A stretch of DNA of 46,578 nucleotides from JARIHD01 sp964610985. Lineage in GTDB: Bacteria > Patescibacteriota > Saccharimonadia > Saccharimonadales > UBA4665. Both the position numbers and the translations under genes were made by a program. The stretch is taken from NCBI GenBank assembly GCA_964610985.1, contig CAZSZJ010000010.1:1-46578 (forward strand), read 5' to 3'. Positions 40,296 to 46,578 of the stretch are shown in pieces. Numbering within the stretch: position 1 is the first letter of the stretch; each line of letters opens with the position of its first letter. The notes below the pieces were generated by a model that was not told the DNA's origin, ran no database searches, and was given only the letters and a program-made list of their open reading frames with translations.

Positions 40296-40341
40296 TCTAA
40301 TAAAGCAGCAGTTAATCGTCGCACCAAGATAACCACATTTT

Positions 40342-40367
40342 AAAAGAGGCCGTTTTAGGCCTCTTTT
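40342..40367. terminator. Bidirectional terminator between cysS and the AI-2E gene
   Basis: AAAAGAGGCC (40342-40351) pairs with GGCCTCTTTT (40358-40367) around GTTTTA. The A- and T-runs allow termination in both directions. The minus-strand AI-2E gene ends inside it: its TAA stop (40355-40357) lies in the hairpin loop. Confidence 0.85.
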
Positions 40368-41497
40368 GTTTTGGGAGCCGTATGGCCAGTGGTGGCCGCC
40401 ACATATGTCCTGGGTTCGATAATCTTTTTGCCCCGCAAATAATCCAGCGTCAGAATACGCAGACATCCCGCAAGCGGGATGGCCACCAAACCACCAAAGA
40501 TACCGCCAAAGTTGACACCGATGATTACCGACGCAAATACAAGCAGCGGCGACATATTGGTAGAATTAGCCTGAATGCGTGGTTGCACCAAGTAGTTTTC
40601 GATCTGTTGATACAAAATGTAGTAACCAAGCAAGATCAACGCGGCAACCGGCGATGTAAATAGCGCCACCACCGACACAATAGTCGCACCGATAGTATGG
40701 CCAACCATTGGAATAAGGCCACAAATGAACACGATGACCATCATGGCAATCGGATAACTAACGTCCAATATTACCAGCGCTGGCAAAATGAATATTGCTG
40801 CGAGCGCCGCCAAGAGCACCTGGCCGTTCACATAGCCCTTAACCACCTTATACATGTCGAGCGCCAGCTTTTCAGCGTGTTCATGCTGGTCGTCAGGAAT
40901 CATGTCCTTAAACATTCGTAGCCAGCGCGGCCCTTCGACCAACATCATAAAGGTCAGCACCAAAATGGTCAGCACCGAAAAAATACTACTGCCGACCTTA
41001 CCAACGGTCGATACGGCCGTACCTGTCGCACCCTTTAGTCGCTGACCAAGGTCATTCGAAAAATCTTGCACTTGCGATTCAAGATTATAACGGCTAATAA
41101 ACTTGCCTATGTCACTGTCTTTATCCTGGGCTTGGCGCATTAGACCAGGCACATCGCCAATAAAGTTGCTGGTCTGGCGTACAAGCGGCGGTACGATACT
41201 AGTCAAAAAACCACCTAACAGTAGAGTAACTACCAAAAACGAAATAATCGTTGCCGCCGTCCGGCTATTACGCCGCTTGCCCGGCAAACGCTGACTAAGC
41301 CAATGAACGGGCGCATTGAGTGCCAGGGTTAAAAAGAAGGCCGTAAATATAAGCACCAGAGCATGTGAAGCCTGCTTGACCGCCGCGATACCCAACATAG
41401 TAACCACGACGAGCAATAGTACACGGATAACCGTCCGATTAGAAATCGTGATCTCTACCTCTGAGGGTGCTTTTGATTTTCGGGAAAAGAAAGCCAT
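40355..41497 (-). CDS. AI-2E (PerM/TqsA) family membrane protein
   Basis: The 380-aa protein has seven or eight transmembrane helices in the PerM pattern: two after a short basic N-terminus, a long soluble loop with an amphipathic helix (about 110-150), then TMs including SIFSVLTILVLTFMMLVEGP, and a C-terminal set with GLIPMVGHTIGATIVSV and VQPRI before LLVFASVIIGVNFGGIFGGL. Family members export small molecules or sodium; the name AI-2E does not prove autoinducer transport. It is last in a four-gene minus-strand operon, 17 bp after a glycosyltransferase gene. Confidence 0.9.
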   Translation of the reverse strand: MAFFSRKSKAPSEVEITISNRTVIRVLLLVVVTMLGIAAVKQASHALVLIFTAFFLTLALNAPVHWLSQRLPGKRRNSRTAATIISFLVVTLLLGGFLTSIVPPLVRQTSNFIGDVPGLMRQAQDKDSDIGKFISRYNLESQVQDFSNDLGQRLKGATGTAVSTVGKVGSSIFSVLTILVLTFMMLVEGPRWLRMFKDMIPDDQHEHAEKLALDMYKVVKGYVNGQVLLAALAAIFILPALVILDVSYPIAMMVIVFICGLIPMVGHTIGATIVSVVALFTSPVAALILLGYYILYQQIENYLVQPRIQANSTNMSPLLVFASVIIGVNFGGIFGGLVAIPLAGCLRILTLDYLRGKKIIEPRTYVAATTGHTAPKTKEA

Positions 41498-41514
41498 CTA
41501 GGATGTATTATTGC

Positions 41515-42660
41515 TTAACTTCGCCGCTTATGCAACGCTTCATCGTACACAATCATAACTTCATTGGCAACATCAGGCACATCGTATTGACGAACAAACT
41601 GCTGCTGCCACTCGCGTGCCTTTTGCCGCGCCGCTTTATCGTCCATATAATGTTGGATTTTCTCCGCCAAATGTTCGTCGTCCAAAGGATCAAACAACGC
41701 CTCGGGTCGTTTGCCCAGTACGCTGGCATATCCGGGATTATTGCCGGCCAACACCACACCTCGCGAAGCTGCCATGGCTTCCAACAACACGATACCAAAA
41801 CTTTCGCCGCCAGTGCTCGGGTATATCGCGATGTCGGCGGCGGCCAAATATTTGGGCTTCTCTTCCTCGCTCACAAAACCAACAAAATCCACCAAATGGG
41901 ACATGCGGCAGGTTTTAACATACGCCTTCAGCTCGGCCTCCAAAGGCCCAGTGCCACAAATAACCACCTTCACTTTATCGACGGGAGGAAGTGTTCCGGC
42001 CTCAAAAATGCGGCGAATGGCGCGCAGTAAATACTGGCAACCCTTGCGGTCCACCAAGCGACCGAGAAACATTATATTAAGCGTATGGGCGTACTGCGCC
42101 ACTGGTTTTTGATCATAAAATGGATTGAGCCGCAGCGTATTTGGTACGATTGCGCTTTCAACACGGTACGTTTCCCACGAAAAATCTTGGGCAACTTTCG
42201 ATACGCTCATGATCTCGTCGATGCATGCCAACGACCTGGCGGTTATGATGCGCAGTAGTGTGTTGGCAAAATGCACCAGGTGCGAATGCGGCGCAATATG
42301 AAAGGTCGCCACCACACCGGTTTGCGGCCCAGCGGCTCTAATGACCCGGCCGCCCAGCATCGGACTATAGGGCATCTGCACATGAATAATGTCGAACTCT
42401 TCATGCGCCAGCAGTCGTCGGATTGCACGTTTAGAGGCCGGCAGCGGAATCGACATGCGATTGCCATTAAATCGCACTTTGATGTTTTTGGCCATGCTAT
42501 GGATATTCGGAATGTCAGTGCGCTTGGTTTCGCCCACAATATAATGGACGCTGTGCCCGCGCGACGCAAACCACTGGCCGAGCGTCAGCACGTACTGTTG
42601 TACACCGTCGGTTTTGTCGAGCGAATCATCGAGTACAAATGCTATTTTGTAGCTGTCCAT
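41515..42660 (-). CDS. GT4-family glycosyltransferase
   Basis: The 381-aa protein has the GT-B layout: an N-terminal domain with LTLGQWFASRGHSVHYIVGE and HVQMPYSPMLGGRVI, and a C-terminal nucleotide-sugar domain with IMFLGRLVDRKGCQYLL and GGESFGIVLLEAMAASRG holding the E-x7-E motif. It probably transfers a sugar to a lipid or glycan at the inner membrane face. It is paralogous to the GT4 upstream (15 bp away), so the two probably add successive sugars. Confidence 0.9.
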   Translation of the reverse strand: MDSYKIAFVLDDSLDKTDGVQQYVLTLGQWFASRGHSVHYIVGETKRTDIPNIHSMAKNIKVRFNGNRMSIPLPASKRAIRRLLAHEEFDIIHVQMPYSPMLGGRVIRAAGPQTGVVATFHIAPHSHLVHFANTLLRIITARSLACIDEIMSVSKVAQDFSWETYRVESAIVPNTLRLNPFYDQKPVAQYAHTLNIMFLGRLVDRKGCQYLLRAIRRIFEAGTLPPVDKVKVVICGTGPLEAELKAYVKTCRMSHLVDFVGFVSEEEKPKYLAAADIAIYPSTGGESFGIVLLEAMAASRGVVLAGNNPGYASVLGKRPEALFDPLDDEHLAEKIQHYMDDKAARQKAREWQQQFVRQYDVPDVANEVMIVYDEALHKRRS

Positions 42661-42675
42661 ATGGTACCCCGTGGT

Positions 42676-43818
42676 TTATTCGGTGGGCTTCTTTTTGCCG
42701 CCGTGTTCTTTGAGGGCGGTTTTGTATACTTCTTCGTATTGGTCAACAATGTGCGCGTAGCTGTATTGGCCGATTTCGTCAGCAGCCCAGTCGCGCCACA
42801 GCTTGCGCAGGTCGTTTTCGTGCAACAGCAGATTGAGACGACGGGCAAATTCGGCGTGATGCTGGGGGTTCACGAGCGAAATCGCACCCAGGCCCTTCAT
42901 GACACTGGCGTAACCGGGATTGTCTCCTGCCACCGTCACCAGGCCGCAGGCCATGGCCTCGAGCAGGACAATGCCGAAGCTCTCGCCGTACAAAGCAGGT
43001 GAACAGTACAGGTCGGTGGTGCGCAGGTAATGGATTTTTTCTTTTTCGGTTATAAAGCCGATGAAATCGACGTTTTGCAGGCCAAGTTCGGCCGCTAGCG
43101 CCTCTAGTTTGGAATGGTCGGGGCCGTCTCCAGCGATGATGAGGCTGGTGTCGGGACTCATCTGCGATAACTGTTTAAAGGCATGTAAGAGGTGCTTTAC
43201 ACCCTTGCGCTGCTCTAGACGCCCCAAATAGAAAATGGTTTTTGGTTTTTTGCTGTCGCTGCGGCGGGCGGGCGCTTTGTAACGCCCCAAGTCGATGCCA
43301 TTCGGGATAAGCGCCACCGGTTGGTCGGTCAGACTGCACACATATTCGGCTGCGGCTTCGGAAGGCGCGGTGAAGGTGTCGATATATTTGAGCACCGATT
43401 TGGTGTAAGGCGTAACGACCTTGATGATAGTGCGGGTCATCATGCTTTCGGGCAGTTTGGCATGAAAAGTCGCGACGTTCACGCTGTCAGAGCGGCTCAA
43501 AATCTGCGCACTGATCATTGGAATCCACGGTTCATGGAAGTGCAGAATATCGAACTGGTGATCGGCCAAAATCTGGTCGATCTTTTCATTTATGCCAGCC
43601 GAAACCTGGATGGTGGTATGCGTAGGCGAATTAAAATCGGTTGCCATACCGATAAAGATAACTTTTTGACTGGGTTCGACTTCGAAATCTTTGGGCTGGG
43701 GCGTAATGACATACACGTCGTGACCGCGCCGGTTGAGTTCGGCTTGCATGGCAAAGATGATTTCTTTGACGCCGCCGCCTTTGGCAATACTGTACGGGCA
43801 AACCAAGCCAATTTTCAT
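42676..43818 (-). CDS. GT4-family glycosyltransferase (PimA-like)
   Basis: The 380-aa GT-B enzyme starts MKIGLVCPYSIAKGGGVKEI, like the N-terminus of PimA-type phosphatidylinositol and other glycolipid transferases, and has the donor-site YGESFGIVLLEAMACGLV with E-x7-E. The start is set at 43818, 52 codons inside the longest frame: a minus-strand TATAAT (43828-43833) lies nine bases before this ATG, and the extra N-terminus would overlap the upstream gene. It is second in the four-gene envelope operon. Confidence 0.92.
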   Translation of the reverse strand: MKIGLVCPYSIAKGGGVKEIIFAMQAELNRRGHDVYVITPQPKDFEVEPSQKVIFIGMATDFNSPTHTTIQVSAGINEKIDQILADHQFDILHFHEPWIPMISAQILSRSDSVNVATFHAKLPESMMTRTIIKVVTPYTKSVLKYIDTFTAPSEAAAEYVCSLTDQPVALIPNGIDLGRYKAPARRSDSKKPKTIFYLGRLEQRKGVKHLLHAFKQLSQMSPDTSLIIAGDGPDHSKLEALAAELGLQNVDFIGFITEKEKIHYLRTTDLYCSPALYGESFGIVLLEAMACGLVTVAGDNPGYASVMKGLGAISLVNPQHHAEFARRLNLLLHENDLRKLWRDWAADEIGQYSYAHIVDQYEEVYKTALKEHGGKKKPTE

Positions 43819-43837
43819 ACTGGGGGTATTATAGCAG

Positions 43838-44776
43838 CTATTTTGCTGCGGGCCTCGAAAGTGCCTGTCGCAGCTTGCGGGGCAGTAGTACGGCCAGCTC
43901 CTTTTTGTCGGCCAATAGGCCAGGGGTATGGCCACGGGCGCTAAAGAGCGCCTGGTGACATTCTCTAAAGGCAACGAGCATATGTTCCTTGACGACTGGG
44001 TTATTAAGGTAAGGGTCCTCGCGAGAAGCCACGTGCCACACCGTCAGGTCAATCTGCGTGCGACAATTATCGATGTTCAAAAATTCGCTGGTGGTGAGCC
44101 AGTGGGTGCGAACGTCATTGGATTGCCAGAGACGCAGGTCAAATTCGACCATTAGACGAAATTCTTCGGGATCCATTTCGAGCAAGCGACGTTTGCCGTT
44201 TGGCAGCTTCGTATAAAGTTTGGAGATAACAAAATGGTTGAGGAAACAATACCGAATAGTAAAGGCCAAGGGCCGCGTGGCAAGAATGCGCGAAAAGCGA
44301 CGGGCCAGCATGCGGTGAGCGGGCTTGAATGTAAAGTCGTCGCGATGCATAAAGCCGACAATACTCACCAGAATATCGACTTTTTTGGCCAGTTCCGGAT
44401 ATTTCTGCAACATACGCGTCGCGACTGCAAACCCAAATGAGATGCCGACGATGGTAATGCGGCGGCGCTTGTAACGCATCTTTATAAAGGCTGCCAGATA
44501 ATCGGCAAAGTTATCGATGGTTGGCTCGCGCCCGATTTTACCAAAGCTATCCATGCCGCCAAATCCCGGCATGTCAGGCACGGTCACACTACCATATTCA
44601 TTGAGATTTTGGATGAGTCCCCACCAGCGCTCGATGAGTGCGTGATGCCCGTAAACCAACAGAATCTCACGATTTTTATTGTTTTTGGCAGGCAAACGCA
44701 TCATGCGCCCCTGAAGACCATTCATGTTGAGCGGCACAATGTAGTCATCGGGATTAAGAATGGTCAGCTTGCCCAT
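43838..44776 (-). CDS. Alpha/beta hydrolase
   Basis: The 312-aa protein has the alpha/beta hydrolase fold: ILLVYGHHALIERWW (oxyanion strand with a His-His in place of the usual His-Gly), VTVPDMPGFGGMDS, and the nucleophile elbow ITIVGISFGFAVAT (G-x-S-x-G). A C-terminal SARGHTPGLL supplies a plausible catalytic His. Substrate is unknown; adjacent GT4 genes make a lipid or ester substrate plausible. It is the first gene of the minus-strand operon. Upstream AGGAAG and a TATAAT farther out (44814-44821 region) could initiate it. Confidence 0.82.
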   Translation of the reverse strand: MGKLTILNPDDYIVPLNMNGLQGRMMRLPAKNNKNREILLVYGHHALIERWWGLIQNLNEYGSVTVPDMPGFGGMDSFGKIGREPTIDNFADYLAAFIKMRYKRRRITIVGISFGFAVATRMLQKYPELAKKVDILVSIVGFMHRDDFTFKPAHRMLARRFSRILATRPLAFTIRYCFLNHFVISKLYTKLPNGKRRLLEMDPEEFRLMVEFDLRLWQSNDVRTHWLTTSEFLNIDNCRTQIDLTVWHVASREDPYLNNPVVKEHMLVAFRECHQALFSARGHTPGLLADKKELAVLLPRKLRQALSRPAAK

Positions 44777-44874
44777 GCACTTCCTAGGTTACATTTATAA
44801 ATTCTTCTTTCGGCTATTATAAGGCAATATTGCTAAATTTTTGCGACTTTTTTCGGTTTTTGGCCAGGTCATCC

Positions 44875-44880
44875 TACAAT
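44875..44880 (+). promoter_or_regulatory. -10 box of the VanY-type gene
   Basis: TACAAT overlaps the first ATG of the longest frame (44879) and ends ten bases before ATG 44891, which is therefore the start. The interval 44777-44890 is a divergent promoter region. Confidence 0.55.
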
Positions 44881-44890
44881 GGTAAGCGGT

Positions 44891-45631
44891 ATGAAGAAAT
44901 TTTTAGTGATTGTCATCTTGTTATTGGTGGTTTTAGGTGGCTGGTGGTGGCTGCACGGCGAGTCAGCCAAAGATACTGGCGGCAGTCCAGCCCAGAACAA
45001 AGTGCAGGCCTTTAATAAAAAACAATATTCTTTGGATGACCCGAATAGTATCTGGGTAATTGCCAACAAACACCGGCAACTGACGCCCAAAGATTATAGA
45101 CCAAGCGATCTGGTCAGTCCGAATGTACCGCTACGCCTGAGTGCCGGGACGGAAGAAATGCAGGTTCGCCGTGAAGTAGCAACCGCCCTTCAGACCATGT
45201 TCGCCACAGCCAAAAACAATGGACTGGAGCTGATGGTTTCGAGCGCATTCCGCTCGTATAATTTCCAAAAAGGATTATACAACAGATATGTTATCCAACA
45301 GGGAGAGGCCGTAGCCGACACCCAAAGCGCCCGGCCTGGCCATAGCGAGCACCAAACCGGCTTGGCCATCGACGTCGAGCCAGCAAGCCGCAAATGCGAA
45401 GTTGAGGAATGCTTTGCCGACACTCCTGAGGGCCAATGGATCGCCCAACATGCACACGAATACGGTTTTATCATCCGCTACGGCAAAGATCAAGAGGCCA
45501 TGACCGGCTATATTTATGAACCCTGGCATTTGCGCTATGTAGGAAAACCGCTTGCCGAAGAGGTGCAGAAGAAAGGTAATCCACCCCTCGAAGGCTTCTT
45601 TGACCTAGAACCTGCTCCAAATTATCGCTAA
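44891..45631 (+). CDS. VanY-type D-alanyl-D-alanine carboxypeptidase, membrane-anchored
   Basis: The 246-aa protein has an N-terminal hydrophobic anchor (about 4-21) and a soluble LAS-family zinc domain: SSAFRSYNFQKGLYNRYV, then GHSEHQTGLAIDV with His154 and Asp161 as zinc ligands, and the catalytic Glu210/His213 in IYEPWHLRYVG. It trims the terminal D-Ala from peptidoglycan stem peptides outside the membrane. No vancomycin-resistance genes are nearby, so a cell-wall maintenance role, or action on a host bacterium's wall, is inference. Confidence 0.93.
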   Translation: MKKFLVIVILLLVVLGGWWWLHGESAKDTGGSPAQNKVQAFNKKQYSLDDPNSIWVIANKHRQLTPKDYRPSDLVSPNVPLRLSAGTEEMQVRREVATALQTMFATAKNNGLELMVSSAFRSYNFQKGLYNRYVIQQGEAVADTQSARPGHSEHQTGLAIDVEPASRKCEVEECFADTPEGQWIAQHAHEYGFIIRYGKDQEAMTGYIYEPWHLRYVGKPLAEEVQKKGNPPLEGFFDLEPAPNYR

Positions 45632-45634
45632 GCC

Positions 45635-45663
45635 TTGCAGTTATAGGACTTCTATTCTATAGT
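45635..45663 (+). promoter_or_regulatory. Promoter of the last gene
   Basis: TTGCAG (45635-45640), 17-bp spacer and TATAGT (45658-45663) end six bases before GTG 45670. Transcription would begin at the start codon itself. Confidence 0.6.
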
Positions 45664-45669
45664 AATCCG

Positions 45670-46578
45670 GTGCCAAATTTTGAACTGCAACCACTCAATC
45701 ATTTACGCAGCCAATGCCAATTGGGGCAAGGGGAGTCGGTATTGGTTCCTACGCATCCCGAACTTCGTTTGATAGCGGCAAGTTTAGGCGACATTGTCAG
45801 CAACCAAATACTGCTGACGCCACGAGAGACTGCGATCGTAAATAATCCACTTATCCAGCCTTCAGCCCCTTACGACATATACCGCAGCCCTCGCGACCGA
45901 CGAGCATTTAGTATGCGACTAGGGCCTGCCGACGTTGCTGTGGCCAATTCAATTACCGTTAAAGGCGGGGATCTGCCTTTTGCCAAAGAAATCCTACACA
46001 AATACTACAATGACACCTGTCGTCGAATCCATGAGCGACAAATACCCGGTGCAGGCCTACTCCAGCACTGTCAAGATGAATTCAAAGCAGCAGAAACGCT
46101 GCAAAGCCTGGCCTTTGATGTTCTGTGCCGCCCAACACACACAGCGCTACCCGTTTGCGTAAGCACCATAACGGGCGTCGGAGTAAACAACCGCGGCACC
46201 ATCCCGATCATTGACTATATGAATTCGGACGACTACCTAGACCTCGGAGAATACGAAAACCCGCGCCGTCACATTGCCCGCGGGCAATGTGCACAGCTCG
46301 GAACGCTCCTACTCGAAGAATACGGATTGCAGCCCGCAGAGTATATATATGCCACAAAAGGGGCAAATATCCGTATCCGGGCATTGTCCCAATCTCGCTA
46401 TTTTGGCGGCAAAGATAATTCGGACGATGACCAGGCGTTTCTGGACAAGGTCAACAGGCTGGGCAGTCCTTTTATGCGCATGCATCATGATTATTTTTTG
46501 GATGGCGACGATATTCAGAAGTTTGAGCATCGCAAGAACACCGTATTGCGCACCGTTTATCATACACTGGGGACGGCC
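45670..46578 (+). CDS. Unrecognised protein, truncated by window end
   Basis: An uninterrupted frame of 303 codons runs from GTG 45670 to the last base. The protein is not recognised; it is soluble-looking and rich in Arg, Asp and Tyr, with segments such as YDIYRSPRDRRAFSMRLGP, then ARGQCAQLGTLLLEEYGL, then Q-S-R-Y-F-G-G-K-D. No membrane segment or catalytic motif is evident. The GTG start is supported by the TTGCAG-17-TATAGT promoter ending six bases upstream. Its 3' end lies outside the window. Confidence 0.65.
   Translation, partial: MPNFELQPLNHLRSQCQLGQGESVLVPTHPELRLIAASLGDIVSNQILLTPRETAIVNNPLIQPSAPYDIYRSPRDRRAFSMRLGPADVAVANSITVKGGDLPFAKEILHKYYNDTCRRIHERQIPGAGLLQHCQDEFKAAETLQSLAFDVLCRPTHTALPVCVSTITGVGVNNRGTIPIIDYMNSDDYLDLGEYENPRRHIARGQCAQLGTLLLEEYGLQPAEYIYATKGANIRIRALSQSRYFGGKDNSDDDQAFLDKVNRLGSPFMRMHHDYFLDGDDIQKFEHRKNTVLRTVYHTLGTA

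Noticed and set aside
40355..41497. Autoinducer-2 export as the function of the AI-2E-family protein
   Set aside because: The family is functionally broad and no luxS or AI-2 pathway gene is present in the window.
44875..44893. ATG 44879 as start of the VanY-type gene
   Set aside because: It lies inside the -10 box TACAAT; ATG 44891 begins directly at the basic/hydrophobic anchor.
1..46578. CRISPR array, prophage, transposon or integron
   Set aside because: No regularly spaced repeats, transposase, integrase or phage structural genes were seen; the only strong repeats are single hairpins.

Overview
The window looks like a chromosomal segment of a Candidate Phyla Radiation (Patescibacteria) bacterium, most likely Candidatus Saccharibacteria (TM7). 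This rests on gene content: a thymidylate kinase fused to a ThyX-like protein, housekeeping proteins with reduced zinc sites, no biosynthetic operons, small hypothetical genes packed between core genes, and a protein at 28999-29508 of a type I recall from CPR genomes. TGA behaves as an ordinary stop, which argues against Gracilibacteria and Absconditabacteria. The assignment is inference; no 16S gene is present.

Layout. 88-4585: an unrecognised protein, a structured 3' region, tRNA-Trp (minus), and three proteins built from one, four and two LuxR/GerE-type HTH units. 4620-9331: P-loop kinase, YgjP-type metalloprotein, soluble PAS histidine kinase, a divergent double-HTH protein and a membrane GT2 glycosyltransferase. 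9415-10828: a pair of small membrane-protein paralogues, the second frameshifted, then a Cys-rich small protein. 10892-25126: secE-nusG, rplK, rplA and rplJ-rplL, usually contiguous, are spread over about 14 kb and separated by a putative zinc peptidase, an alpha-helical protein, a low-complexity protein, dcd with tmk-thyX, and an M20 peptidase. rplJL has a recognisable L10 leader. 25182-28774: five tandem minus-strand paralogues of an unrecognised family. 28999-31027: a conserved CPR-type protein and two paralogous double-HTH proteins. 31189-36382: dnaX, dnaB, a polytopic membrane protein, ybaB and recR. 36339-40295: an unknown minus gene, then a DHH phosphoesterase, an unknown and cysS joined by ATGA overlaps. 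40355-44776: a minus-strand envelope operon (alpha/beta hydrolase, two GT4 glycosyltransferases, AI-2E-type permease). 44891-end: VanY-type carboxypeptidase and a gene running off the window.

How genes work together. dcd and tmk-thyX form a compact dTTP module. dnaX/dnaB/ybaB/recR form a replication-repair block. GT2, the GT4 operon and VanY serve the envelope. The most unusual themes are: (1) a -10 box 6-11 bp before the start codon of about 20 genes, implying widespread leaderless mRNAs, while ribosomal and translocation genes keep Shine-Dalgarno leaders; (2) an expanded set of tandem GerE-HTH proteins without sensory domains; (3) the five-gene paralogue array; (4) loss of zinc ligands in both DnaX and RecR; (5) a duplicated ThyX-like region fused to Tmk with its motif split between halves; (6) a 20-bp hairpin without a U-tract after rplA.
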